In this document: in pieces, positions 1 to 11,709 of the stretch | Layout: every line of letters begins with the position of its first letter | Numbering within the stretch: position 1 is the first letter of the stretch | From: Temnopleurus reevesii | Taxonomy: Eukaryota > Echinodermata > Echinoidea > Temnopleuroida > Temnopleuridae | Assembly (NCBI GenBank): GCA_036244855.1 | Contig: BQKZ01000136.1 | Coordinates: 112,915 to 176,914 of the forward strand | DNA length: 64,000 bases | Reading direction: 5' to 3' | Program-made: the position numbers and the translations under genes | The notes under the pieces: generated by a model | The model's database searches: none | The model's input: the letters and a program-made list of their open reading frames with translations, nothing else | Told to the model about the DNA's origin: nothing

Positions 1-2139
1 CAAAGCTATACGTGGGTTGACTGTTGGTGTGGCGATGAAGCTTTAATGGCATCTGCATGCAGAGTATTAGTCTATCTATGCAAACTTTATATTGACATAG
101 AGGCTCTGATTCAATAAAATATTGATGAGCCTACATTTATCAAGATTCTAAAAGTGTTTACATGTAGGCCTACATCATAAATGTATCTCAGGGTATGGGG
201 GAAAATCCCAATAATTCTTGACAAGTGTATATTTGTCTATGAGAGAGTACGCATATGTGAATGTTTGTATGTGCATATGTGTCTAAAAACATTCTGCCCC
301 TCCTGTATTTGGGTGCAAGATTTGCTGATGATTATGCATGTACTCAGACATAATTTTTAAAAATCCATATGTTCATTAATACATTCTGTTATCTAATTTT
401 ATCATCCCTCTGCACTGCATTACAAATGCTGTGTTTAAAGTCCAAATAAAGCTTTGCTAAAGATTACAAACATCACTATTATATCACATATATATATTAT
501 AGACAAATTACATTATGGATTATGTAGGATGTTTATCATTTACTGATTTTCTTTAAAAAAAGAAAACATTTGCCTGTTGACTCATATTTAAAACTTTCTC
601 TCCATAATAACAATATCTTATTGATTATTCACATATGCTGGGTTATTTTCTGATATTTCAAAAAAGAATACAAAAAATATATACATAAAATCAAATTATG
701 AAAGTATCATCCATTCTGTGAAGGAGGTGTTCTTTAAGTTCTAGTATCAGGCATAATACATAGCCATGGCATGTCCCTATGTTCTTTAATTTGTCTATCA
801 ATCAAAATTGAAGTTTTAATACAATCATCATCAATTAATTTCCTTTATAACATATCTTTTCACAGAGCATTTATCATAAAAGCGTCTGTGAGAAAGACAA
901 CTAATCAGGCAGCGGAAACTTAGTCTGCAGGCAGGCACAGAAAATTAGATTTTTGTGTTGCATTTTGTACAGTCCATATGCAGTACATGATACCATGGAG
1001 TTATCACAGTAGAACTCCATGATGATACAGGGTCTGAAATTATGGACTGCATTGCCCTGCCTCAAGAAAAGGGCTTCATAATATAGTGAAGTAGTCTCAA
1101 AATGCAGACTCTTCATTATGCACTATGCACATTCCGGAAGACCAAAACCGTGAGTCTGCACATGCAGAATAGCCAAAACCATCGCAGAGAGAATGAGAAT
1201 AGACAAGGTTATGTCGGAGAAGAGAGAGGAGAGGAGATGGGGAGAGAAGAGAGAGAGGAGATGGGGGAGGAAGAGAGAGGAGAGGAGATGGGGAGAGAAG
1301 AGAGAGGAGGGGAGATGGGGTATGAAGAGAAAGGAGAGGAGATGGGAGAGAAGAGACAGGAGGAGAGAGGAGGAAAGAGAGAAGAGAGATGAGGTATGAC
1401 GTAGGACGTTCATTGGGGAATCCACCCCAGTCATTAGCTCGTCAATGGGCGGGTCATGTGACCACGTAAATTGGACTTCTTCCATCTCCTTGTAGTCTTA
1501 TCCTAAGCCCTTCCTACAACCGAGACACAAATTTATTTCCTTCACCTATTATATTTGTTTTACAAAAAGAATTTTGCTGATAATGATATATTGATTTCTG
1601 TAAGTCTTCACCAACTCTATTCAAACTACGAATTAACATATTATGTGCTTTAAGATTCATGAAATGTTTATAAATGCATAAAATGCACATCTTTTTTAAT
1701 AACGTATTTCAATTCATATCAAACATTTTGTCAATCCTAATATTATCAAGAAACCATTGAATTTATCATATAACTGACCCGATTGTTTATTGAACTACTT
1801 TTTCGTCATCTAATGTTGCATTTTTGTGCATAGAATTATAAAATCAATTGGTCGCCAGTGCAAGACAAATATGTGGTTTTATTTTTAGCTGAGGTTTGTA
1901 CATTTATTGAAACAAGAAATATGAATTCATAAAATTATATACAATAAAACATACAGATGTATTTTTTAAAAAGATATATCTTTTTAAGCAAAATTACACT
2001 AGTCTGTTATGTTGGAGAACTGCCTCATGAGAAATATAACCTAAAAATCATTTCCAGTAAAAAAAAAATAATAAAAAAATAATGATAATAATAATCTTAC
2101 AAAAAACATGAGAAACAAAACCTAAAAAATATTTTATAT
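1..2139. other. AT-rich non-coding DNA
   Basis: No exon recognised. If the DGK gene continues leftward this is intron. The only structured part is the GA-rich minisatellite at 1217-1390. Confidence 0.5.
1217..1390. repeat. GA-rich minisatellite
   Basis: Purine-only repeats of GAGAGGAGAGGAGATGGG type with a unit of about 26 to 42 bp. They create overlapping Glu/Arg/Gly-rich open frames on both strands, which I do not regard as genes. Confidence 0.85.
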
Positions 2140-3300
2140 GTTTAAGAGTTTTTAAACCATTTTAAGTAGTATTTTCTACATGAAATCTGTTCCCAAAAAT
2201 AAACCATAGACAAATTAGAAACAATTCTAGCCAACCGACGCAAAAAAAAGGCATTCTAGGGCATCCATACAATTAATTTTTTTTGGCCTAATTAAGAAAA
2301 TACTGTGTGTATTTACAGACTATACCATGCATTATCTCTTAGTGATAAACACAGCGCCCATCTACGTGACGTTATTTATACATCCCCATGATCCACATGG
2401 CATCGTCATTAATTTGACGCTATTATGAATTATTCATTAAATCTTAAAAGTAATTGTCATACATTTTTGGGGCTTTAAAATCCGTTTCAAGTCTTATTTT
2501 CTACATGACATCTATTCCCAAAAAAAGAATTGAAGAAAAAGAATCTTACCGACTAAACGCAATTAAAAAAAGTCACTCTTGGGCATCAAAAGACAACTGG
2601 GGATGGGACCCAAATTAAGAAAATACTGTGTGTTTTTACAGACCATACCAAGCATATAAACACAGCGCCCATCTACGTGAGATTATTTATACATGCCCCT
2701 GATACACATGGCATCGTCATTAACTTGACGCTACTATGAATTATTCATTAAATCTTAACAAGGTATAACTGAGCTCATTCACACATTTGCTTCCTGCTTT
2801 TTGCATTTGATGAACACAATTTTTCAACAAAGTCATTTTTGGGCATCAAAAAAAAAAATAGGGGGCCTAATTAAAAAAATACTGTGTTTTTTCAGACTAT
2901 ACCAAGTAATATCTCTTTGAGATAAACACAACAGCCATAAGTAATTTTCAGATATTCTTGGGGCTTTAAAATCCATTTAAAGTCCTACTTCCTACATGAA
3001 ATCTATTCCAAAAATAGAAAGAAAAAATATATATATTTTCCCACCGACCAAAGCAATTATTCAAAAAGCCATTTTGGGGCATCAACAGAAAGTTTGTTTT
3101 AGCCTAATTAAGAAAATACTGTGTGTTTGTACAGACTATACCAACCAAGCATATAAACACAGCACCCATCTACATGAGGTTATTTATACATCACCATGAT
3201 TCACATGGCATCGACATTAATATGAAGCTACTATGAATTATTCATAAAATCTTAACGAGGTATCACCCAGCTCATTAACATATTGGTTTCCTACTTTTTG
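2140..3300. repeat. Degenerate ~250-320-bp tandem repeat
   Basis: The block with aaaatactgtgtg, cagactatacca, aaacacagcgcccatctac, ttatttatacat and gaattattcat recurs at about 2297, 2619, 2877 (shortened) and 3111. Unit length varies through internal deletions. No coding potential. Confidence 0.85.
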
Positions 3301-3309
3301 CATTTGATT

Positions 3310-3990
3310 GACCTTTTCATTCAGTATGGGATATACAAATCCAGCACCATGAATGGAATAATTAAAAAAGGCATAGCTGCCAATGTGAGTATAAAGTATC
3401 CTACTACAAAATGGTAATCTTCACATACTATATATTGAAGGGAATGGGTGCTTATGCTGTAAAGATTAAACATCTTTCCTGGAATTAGCATATAACTTGA
3501 CAAAATTTATAATGATTACTGAAAATTAGTAATATTTGGCCGCTATGAAAAGGGGAAAAACATTCAGTACCATACATCGAATCATAAACAAAGGCATAGC
3601 TGGCATTGTGAGTATAAAGTGGAAATTAGTATCCTACTACAAATTAGTAATTTTTTTTATAATTTTTTTTTACATGGTGCTTATGTCGTCAAAATTAGTG
3701 AACTTTCCTGGAATTAACATAAAACTTAATAAAGTTAGTAATGATTACTGAAAATTAGTAAGGGTTGGTAGCTTTTAAAAGGGGGAAACAATTAGCACCA
3801 TGTATCAAATAATAAACAAAGGCATAGCTGCCAACATGATCAAGTGGAAATGTATCCCACTACAAATTAATAATCTTCAAATATCATACGTTGAAGAAAT
3901 AAGAAAAAAAAAATAGTAAAAAAAAAAATTAGTAAAAAAAAAAAATTAGTAATCTTAGTAATTAATCCTGGAATAAGCATAACTAGACGA
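3310..3990. repeat. Degenerate ~220-bp tandem repeat
   Basis: The phrase containing aaaggcatagctg, agtataaagt, tcctactacaaa and ttagtaat recurs near 3367, 3590 and 3818. It ends in short AATTAGTA-type iterations before the transposon at 4012. Confidence 0.8.
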
Positions 3991-4011
3991 ATCCTCGACC
4001 GCGCAAGGTCG

Positions 4012-4617
4012 AAATTTATGCCTCCGCCATCATGCAATCACAAAGATATGTACGGCTTGTTCCATGCCATCAAAAATAAAAAAAACATTTTACAAATTTT
4101 GGGCACTGCGACCTTTGACCCTGTTAACCGAAAATCTCATCAGTTCTTCCTCACATGCTTATACACAATTGAGCTATACACTATAAGTTTGAAAGAAATT
4201 GGTTCAAGTGTTTCTGCATGGTGACATTTGACCTTTGATCCACTGTACCCAAAATCTAATCAGTTCATCCTCACATGCTTATACATACTTAAGACATGTT
4301 TGGTTAAAATGTGTATAGAAGTTCTGAACTAATTGCGGTTACAAGCTGTTTTGGTGATTTTTTACAAGTTTTTAGGCCTGTGACCTTTGACCCACTGAAC
4401 CCAAAATCTAATCAGTTCATCCGCACATGCTCATACATACTTGAGCCAAGTTTGGTTTAAATCCGTACAGCGGTTCTGAACTTATCGCGGTAACAAGGTC
4501 CGGAGGGACGCAATCATGCACGCACGGACACACGGACGCACAGACGCTCGGACGGACGGAGAACCCGAAAAACATAATGCCTCCGGCACCACCTTTCGGT
4601 GGCGGAGGCATAAAAAT
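4012..4617. mobile_element. TIR transposon with hairpin end and internal repeats
   Basis: Ends are inverted: TTTATGCCTCCGCC on the left and GGCGGAGGCATAAA on the right. The right end is itself a hairpin (4579-4612, gcctccggcacc / ggtggcggaggc). The interior has three copies of a ~130-bp module starting with TGACCTTTGACC-like sequence (4109, 4222, 4381), followed by the phrase cagttc-tcc-cacatgct-atac. A GGAC-rich run precedes the hairpin (4520-4562). No transposase frame, so non-autonomous. From memory, similar sequences are frequent in marine invertebrate genomes. Confidence 0.8.
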
Positions 4618-5835
4618 TGACAAATCTGGAGCCAAAATTTGCAATGATTACAAAAAATTGGCAAGAGCTGGCAGCTATGCACAGGGTGAAACATTGAAGG
4701 AAGCAATGCTTTATCTACAGAATACATGTTATGATTATTATTTATCATTACTAGAATTACTGCTCTCTTAGCTTCACAAGATTTAGATATGAAAGTAAGC
4801 ATTTCTCATTGCAAGGAAAAGGAAAAGATCAGAATCCATATTTTCAGGGGCATGTAACATAAAACATGCAATCAAACTTACAATAAATATTAATCGTAAG
4901 CCTATGGCAAGGTAAAATTAACTTTAATTAATCAAATCTTTTATGTTACAGGCCCCAGAACGTACATGTGTACATATTAGTTTCCAATTGCAAGTGGGGA
5001 AATATGTTCCCGACACTGCCGCCGTGTGTGAGCACCCAAAAGGGTATGAATTATCTTTGAAATTGGAGGAGCCTATGGCTATGGAGGGCTGCATATGAAT
5101 TGTTCTTTATTGGAACTGCCCAACATTTTCAAGTATTTAATCTTAAAAAAGGGGACTTGCAAATCAACAGCCATCCAGAAAGTCACCAGTAATGTTTAAA
5201 TCTTTAAATTATTGAATGTGCTCTAATTTGCTTTAATCAAAATCCAGCAAAATACACACCATTGTGCTCAAAATAAAAGAATGAGAACATAAACTTTTCT
5301 ATGTGGTATCGACATCAAGCCATCTTAATTCTGATAAACTAATACATCCTGGCAGACAAACACGCTACAAAATTTTTAGAAATCTGTGGTCTTTTTCTTG
5401 TCTCAAGAATCAAAATACCAGAGCACCAGTCTGCTCTAAACCCTCCGAAGAGACACAAAAGATTAATGCCCTCACTTTGAAACCTATTTGGTGAGACTCT
5501 AAAATAAAAGTGACAGCATGTTCACATGCTAGAAAGTTTATACAGAATGTAATAAATAATTCTAGAATGGTACAATCGCCCAAAAGTAAAATCTTGTAAC
5601 ATCCCATCAAAGTCTAGTTGTGCGCCTATGACCTCATCATATTGGCAATTGTGTACTGATAATTTTCATTTCATAAAGTGTCACAAGTAGAGTATTATAA
5701 CCTGTCCCGTTTTCCTGAACCTGTTTTTATTCTGTTTAAAAATTTTAGGTAGACGCTTCTTTTATCAAAATTCATACAAAATCGATATCGCATAATACTT
5801 AAGTTTGCAGTTCTTTTGAAATATTTGTTCTATTT
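4618..5835. other. Non-coding, nothing recognised
   Basis: AT-rich sequence without supportable genes or clear repeats. Confidence 0.5.
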
Positions 5836-6494
5836 TCATACATACTCATAGCAGGTGATGGTTGTAGATCGATCTGTTTTTCTACATTTCAAGTGAAAGT
5901 CATTACAATTGTCAACCAATAACTTCAATCTATGACGTATGATGATCAAATGATGACACACTTTCATGAAATGATTCCAGCTGCCATAATCATTCACAAC
6001 ATATCGCATCAGGTTCGTAGAAAGATGCGCTTCAAACTTTGTTTTTCCAGAATCCAACATTTCAAATTTATCTGGAGTCATTGTGGTGTAGTAATTATGA
6101 GTGTCGGCTTTTAACCAGAGTGTTGCGGTTCCAATACTAAACATGGCATTAATTTCCTCACGCAACAATTAATTTACGTGGTTGAAGCAGATCAACGGTC
6201 TATATTTATATTTTCTTCTTTTCTTTCTTTTCATTTATGCTGGTATAGTTGTAGTTGATTGAAATGTATAATTTTGCTTCTAACATTTTGTGTTCTCTTT
6301 GGTTAAATGTTGATTGCATCATGGAGACATTAAATACCCGGATGGGTCCAAAAAAAAAAAAAAATTTCCTCACGCAATAGCTCAACCCAAATTTTGCGAG
6401 CTACACTCAACCCAGGAGAGCCAACAGGTATCTGACAGGAAGATTTATTCCTTAAAATGACATGATCACTGATGAATGTCCAGCTGAAGCCAGG
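5836..6494 (-). pseudogene. Unrecognised ~148-codon open frame broken by a retro-insertion
   Basis: Removing the 6151-6362 insertion and one target-site copy leaves an uninterrupted minus-strand frame from just after a TAA at 6495-6497 to a TGA at 5836-5838, about 148 codons. That is long for such AT-rich DNA. Composition looks protein-like, with segments such as KADTHNYYTTMTPDKFEML and NDYGSWNHFMK. A possible acceptor (cttcctgtcag) precedes codon 22, so part of it could be an old exon. I do not recognise a family; a decayed transposon frame is the likeliest alternative. The insertion of 212 bp shifts the frame. Confidence 0.45.
6166..6362 (+). mobile_element. Retro-inserted sequence with poly(A) tail and 15-bp target duplication
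   Basis: A ~197-bp insert ends in a run of at least 13 A and is flanked by perfect copies of aatttcctcacgcaa (6151-6165 and 6363-6377). An ATTAAA polyadenylation signal lies at 6329-6334, 15 bases before the A run. These are marks of LINE-mediated insertion. The body has no tRNA boxes that I can see, so it may be the 3' end of an mRNA (processed retrocopy fragment) or a 5'-truncated LINE. Confidence 0.88.
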
Positions 6495-6497
6495 TTA

Positions 6498-9400
6498 ATG
6501 TTAATCTTTGAAAAGCGCTTTAAGCACTCAGTAGACTGAACAAATGTGCTCCATTTATATGTTATTTTTCTTATCTCCAGAAGAGTCGAAATGGAAAATG
6601 GAGATCTTGACACATATTTTTCTCAACTAGTGAACAAAGCTTTGTTCTTCTTTTTTTTAATTTCCACGTGACAAAGCATATTTACTGCACATCTGTGTAA
6701 TCTTTTTTAATATTCTCCTACTGATCTTCATAGTTTTTGCTAATCTAACATGGAACTTTAACTTTCCTTTGTTATATTTTACATTCTTGTATTGTCATTT
6801 TTTCCATCATCACGCTGTACCTAAACAAATATTCATTCACTATTCAACAATGTATTTTTTCTTCACAAAAATCATGTTTTTAGAAATATTTAATTCTGAA
6901 TATTCATCATTTTCCAGTGATACAATGATATCTCAACATTTTCCACATAGGATTACTATTGACAAATAAACCATACACTCTTACAAAAGCAATCAATAAA
7001 GAAATACAAGCTGGCAATCCAAACTCCAAATCAAATAATATCAGGGCATCATATAGTTTTCCCTGTTCAAACATTTACCCATAACCATAGCAACTGACAT
7101 CGATATTTTCACACACAGGGTTAAGCGAGGCCATTTTCATCAGGTGTTTTCTTTTACATAGATGCTTCTAAAAAACTGGAGCTAATGAACATCGTAAGCG
7201 ACAACAAAGAGACAATCGATATTATGATGGGAAAACATAATGACACCACTTATGGAATACATTGGTGGAAAGCCTGCTTCAATATTTACAAATCATTGAG
7301 CATGATCCAACAATAATTTGTTGTCTTCTAATGAAAGCTAACTTAAAGAGAAATTGGAGAAAGCATATAAATTGATTGTGTTATTATTAACAAACTGGCT
7401 GATTTAAAAAAAAAATACAATTTCATGAATCTTAGGTTTAAAACAGACGGGTAAGCTTTACAACTTTATTGTCTTCATTCACGGGTAATGCCAATTTTTT
7501 ATATTTTCTCTAATTTGGGGCAACTTAATTTATTAGCTGTTCTTGACTAAATCTTGACACAACCTCTCACACAACTAAGGCTAATATATTGAGTACTTGC
7601 GAACACTTTGATTTGGAAAACAAGTGATTAGGATATTGATAGATGTTGGAAACAATACAGAAGACTTGTATTGAAATAGAAATCTAAAAAAGGGGTTAAA
7701 AACTGGTTAAGAGGCCTAATGATTTTAGACACCATATCGTTTTTCACTCTAGCAAACACAGAAAGCAGCATGTGGGACTGTGTAATATATTAAGTCACGG
7801 CTGAGCCCATTTTTAAAACATTTATTCACTTAATGCTTTATCATTCTTGCAAAATCACTTGGCGCTTATTTCTATTTATAGCTTCGAAAATTCTCTTCCA
7901 GTTTTGTGCATTTCTGTAAGCATTTACATGTATTTTCCGGTCATTACTAAAACTAGATATATGTCCAAGTGGCACTTAAAGACATTGTCACACATTATGA
8001 TTTTGTGATTTAAAAATTTATTAAATCAAGCTGCCAGGCCCATGTTATTACATTCAGAATGATGAAAGAGCAACCAAGAATGCAAAAATAAAAGAATTTA
8101 AGTTATTCAGGTACTATCAAGATATCTATAACAATTGAATGAATCATACCACTGGTGCTACATTTCTGCACTGTTTGGTTATGTATAACATAAATTAAGC
8201 TTTTTTTTAGCACTAAACATTGACATTAAAGCCTAATATTATAACAGTTTCGTTCACGTGTAACAACAAACCATCACGGTAGCATTTAGAATCTGGCAGT
8301 CAAGAAGTTTTTAAACAAAAACAATGTTTTGCAATGCCTTTGATAAACTGCCATGATTGTATCTGGGTTTCAAGGCTAGCAGTTGAAATGGAGAGAGGAC
8401 CTGTCTGGTAAACCATGTACCCTACTATGGTCCATGGATAAATCGATCCCAAAGTGGATCTATGTGTTTATATCAGAGAGAAATGTAATAGATTGTGTAA
8501 TCAGGCTGAAGTACAATGGAAACGGAATACATTCCACAGTTCAATAGAAAGATTCGTTTGGGTTTCAACATCGGTCTGTCTGTCTCCTCTCTGATACTCA
8601 CACACACACACACATACGTGTAATCTCCTCCAAACTTGGACAAGTGTTTTAGTTTGTGTGTGTGTATGGGTATTTGTGTGCGTTAGAGTTAGAATTCTTT
8701 ACCATGGACAGAGGACACATCGCTGACAAACTAACGTTCAAATGAGGACTTGCAATCATGCACATTATAATTTGACAGAATACCATCTAACCGAGGACAT
8801 ACCCCTTATTCTATTATTAATGCATTTTTATTGAACAGCGCTAAGTCTACAACCCATAATACATTACAGCAGTGTATGGTCATCCATTGAATTTATGTTC
8901 GTGGTTAGATAGTACTTTCATAGAATGTGATCCGCGGTTGAAGGGGAAAAAACGCAATGTACACACATTATACCATTGCTCTTTCTTTAAACATAAATTC
9001 CATTTTTAAATCAATATTCCACACTTAATCAAGGATTTATGAAAACAATCACTTTTTGCTCCAATTTAATTTCTTCCTACAAACTTGTAATCCTATTTTG
9101 CAACCAGGTGCCTGCTTCAAAAGTAAAGACAATCTCTTTTCCTGTCAGACCATCGCAAAGAAATGAGGAACTTTTTGTCAAATTTTTGACCATGATAAAA
9201 AGCATATTGAATAAATTAATATGATGTTGTAAAAACATTAGATAATGTACAAGGTGAAATTTTCAAGGTGGTTTTATGTCACGGTCTTGGCCTCGTCAAA
9301 ATTTCCACTTCATTCATATGTGTACTAACACTGTCAAAAACGTGAAAATAACAGCAAGCCAATGTATCGAACTAGTCCGAAGTCACAAAAATATCTGCAA

Positions 9401-10280
9401 GCTAAAATATTGGCATATGCAGTATTATGGAAAAAATAGAGTTAAAAGAAGTAATGATGTCAAGGAACTTCTAATCCTAATGATTTGATGCATGAATTGA
9501 ATGACAAAATGACATCTGTCTCTGCCGCACATCAATGTATCCATTGAGCCGATATCAGAGTAATGGAGCGGAGGAACCTAACTAAATGGACCGTGAAATT
9601 GGGCAGTGACATACATCAGTATCAATGCCATCGCTTGACATGGTTCAAACATCCTCATGTCGATAAATGACGGACATGGATTTCAAAATGGAGAGAAAGA
9701 AATTGTTAATATGAGAGAGGAATAAAACAAGGATAGAATAGAGGGAGATGTGCTGATATGACTTAATAGCAACTTTGAAATATCAAATATTTTTCAAATG
9801 GTTCAAACAAAAAAAATGAGAGGGGTACAATCTAGAGTATTTCTGCAATTTCCCACTCTATGAAAATAGTACTTGCGGTATCATCTCTTCTGCAATATTC
9901 AGTCAAGAAAGACAGATTTCATTTTCATATCTTGAAAAATTATATAATTATCTATGAATGACCCAAGATCATAGTTGCTCCATTTCTATGTCATATAAAA
10001 CCAAAGGAATAAGCGTTTCATCTAAGATTTCTACTATTCAATATTAAGATTTTTATTTGCTTATGATTAAGATTCTGTTATGATCGATAGCTCAAATATC
10101 GGATAATCAGTTTTAGCAGTTCTCTTTAGCTTTTTTTATTCAATTTCATAGGTAGACGGTGCATTCTAAATAACATCTGTCTTAAGGTCTCATCAATGAG
10201 ACTAACCATCACCCTCCCACACAGACCACCACCGCAACGGAGTTGGTTGAACTCTTCAATTAACGCAGGTTTACACCATC
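6498..10280. other. AT-rich non-coding DNA
   Basis: Probably DGK intron. Contains a short CA/GT microsatellite pair at 8597-8690. Searched by eye for C1-domain exons (HNWYACSHARP-like) on the minus strand without success. Confidence 0.5.
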
Positions 10281-10559
10281 ATCGTGGTTCATTACGAGGA
10301 TGTTCTCCAGAGAGATAGTGAAACGGAGGAAATTGTCTCGTATTTCAAAACAAAGGATTTGATTCTCATTAGTTTGTTGTCGCTAAGCTGCAATCAGGGA
10401 GATGTGTGCCAGGTCAATGACTCAAAAAGCAATGAAGATATTCAGCAAATAAATGATGTGAAGAACTCAAGCTTAAAAAACATTAAAGACATCAATAAAA
10501 GCTCAGCAAACCATTATTGTCAGTTGAAATCATGTTCATTCTCATTCCGGTCATCATCA

Positions 10560-10860
10560 CCATATCCATTATTATCATAATGACCATTACCACTAACATG
10601 AATCATCATATAATCACTATGAACCTCCTCTCCTCATTATAAAGATTACCAATAATGTCACCATTCTTATCAACATAATCATCTTATTCGTTGTCATCAT
10701 CATTGTCATCATCATCTTCATCATCATAGTCATTTCTATCATCATCATCGTCGTCACGATGACACCATCACCATCACCATCACTAATCCAACCACCATCA
10801 CCACCACTACAACTACTACCACCACCATCACCACCCACCATCCCCACTATTATCATCCTC
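10560..10860. repeat. (ATC)n / (CCA)n trinucleotide tract
   Basis: Imperfect CAT/CATCAC/CCACCA runs that continue into the exon-derived minisatellite. Confidence 0.85.
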
Positions 10861-11600
10861 TCACCTCATAGAAGTCTCTGTTGACTGTTCATCGAAGTGC
10901 ACTTATCAAATCTTTCACCACAATCACAATGACCACCATGACAACCATCATCACCAACACTGCCACCACTACCACCACCACCGTCACCAACACCACCATC
11001 ACCACTGTCTCACCTCATAGAAGTCTCTGTTGGCTGTCGATCGAAGCTCACTTATTCAATCCTCCACCACAATCACAATGACCACCATGACAACCATCAT
11101 CACCAACACTGCCACCACTACCACCACCACCATCACCAACACCACCATCACCACTGTCTCACCTCATAGAAGTCTCTGTTGGCTGTCGATCGAAGCTCAC
11201 TTATTCAATCCTCCACCACAATCACAATGACCACCATGACAACCATCATCACCAACACTGCCACCACTACCACCACCACCATCACCAACACCACCACCAT
11301 CACAATCCTAGCTAACCCCATAGAACTCTCTAGGGGCTATTGATCAAAGCACACTTATCAAACCTTCCACCACCATCATCACAACCATTATCACCACCAC
11401 CACCATTACCATCACAACCACAACTACCACCACCACCCCCACCATCCAAGCTTACCTCAGAGAAGTCTCTGTTGCCTGATAATCAAAGTGCACTAATCTA
11501 ATCCACCACCATCACAACCACCACCATCATCACCGCCACCATTACCACCACCACCACCACCACCACCACCACCACCACCACCACCTCCATCACCACCCTC
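10861..11600 (-). repeat. 149-bp minisatellite made from the DGK exon end, its donor site and intron
   Basis: Five degenerate copies of the last ~50 bp of exon 11605-11709 plus the GT donor start near 10861, 11010, 11159, 11309 and 11453; the genuine one is at 11602. Spacing is 144-150 bp. Between copies lie CCA/ATC trinucleotide runs. Copies at 11010 and 11159 are almost identical over 149 bp, pointing to recent unequal exchange. In these two the codon for the invariant PH Trp has become TGA; the other copies also carry stops. Copies at 10861, 11010 and 11159 keep GAG|gtgaga; the one at 11453 has GAG|gtaag, a better consensus than the real exon; the copy at 11309 has lost it. This is an exon-derived tandem repeat inside an intron, not extra coding exons. 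Confidence 0.92.
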
Positions 11601-11604
11601 TCAC

Positions 11605-11709
11605 CTCATAGAAGTCTCTGTTGGTTGTTGATCGAAGCGCACTTATCCAATCCTCCATCTCCTTCCTACTATAGGCACAAAGAATTAGAGTGCGGAATGG
11701 TGTAATGAC
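11605..11709 (-). CDS. Type II diacylglycerol kinase, PH-domain exon 4
   Basis: A 105-bp phase-0 exon encodes the end of the PH domain: [12 protein letters not shown], then [12 protein letters not shown] with the invariant Trp of the C-terminal PH helix, then [10 protein letters not shown]. The acceptor is ttcttcag and the donor GAG|gtgaga. It resembles the [22 protein letters not shown] block of DGK delta/eta. In the family this is followed by two C1 domains, the catalytic and accessory domains and a SAM domain; none was recognised in 1-11604, so they probably lie to the left of the window. The 3' half of the exon plus donor has been copied repeatedly into the intron just downstream (see 10861-11600). 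Sense-strand GGT repeats start within about 10 bases of the donor. Confidence 0.95.

Noticed and set aside
10284..10580. A 98-codon plus-strand frame as a gene
   Set aside because: No recognisable domain, and it lies in sequence that appears to be intron of the opposite-strand gene.
10881..11230. Two identical Thr-rich 66-codon frames
   Set aside because: They are the plus-strand reading of the exon-derived minisatellite and CCA/ATC repeats.
1..11604. DGK C1-domain or catalytic exons
   Set aside because: Searched on the minus strand for C1 (HNWYACSHARP, CKFKAHKRC) coding words and splice contexts; none convincing, so probably outside the window.
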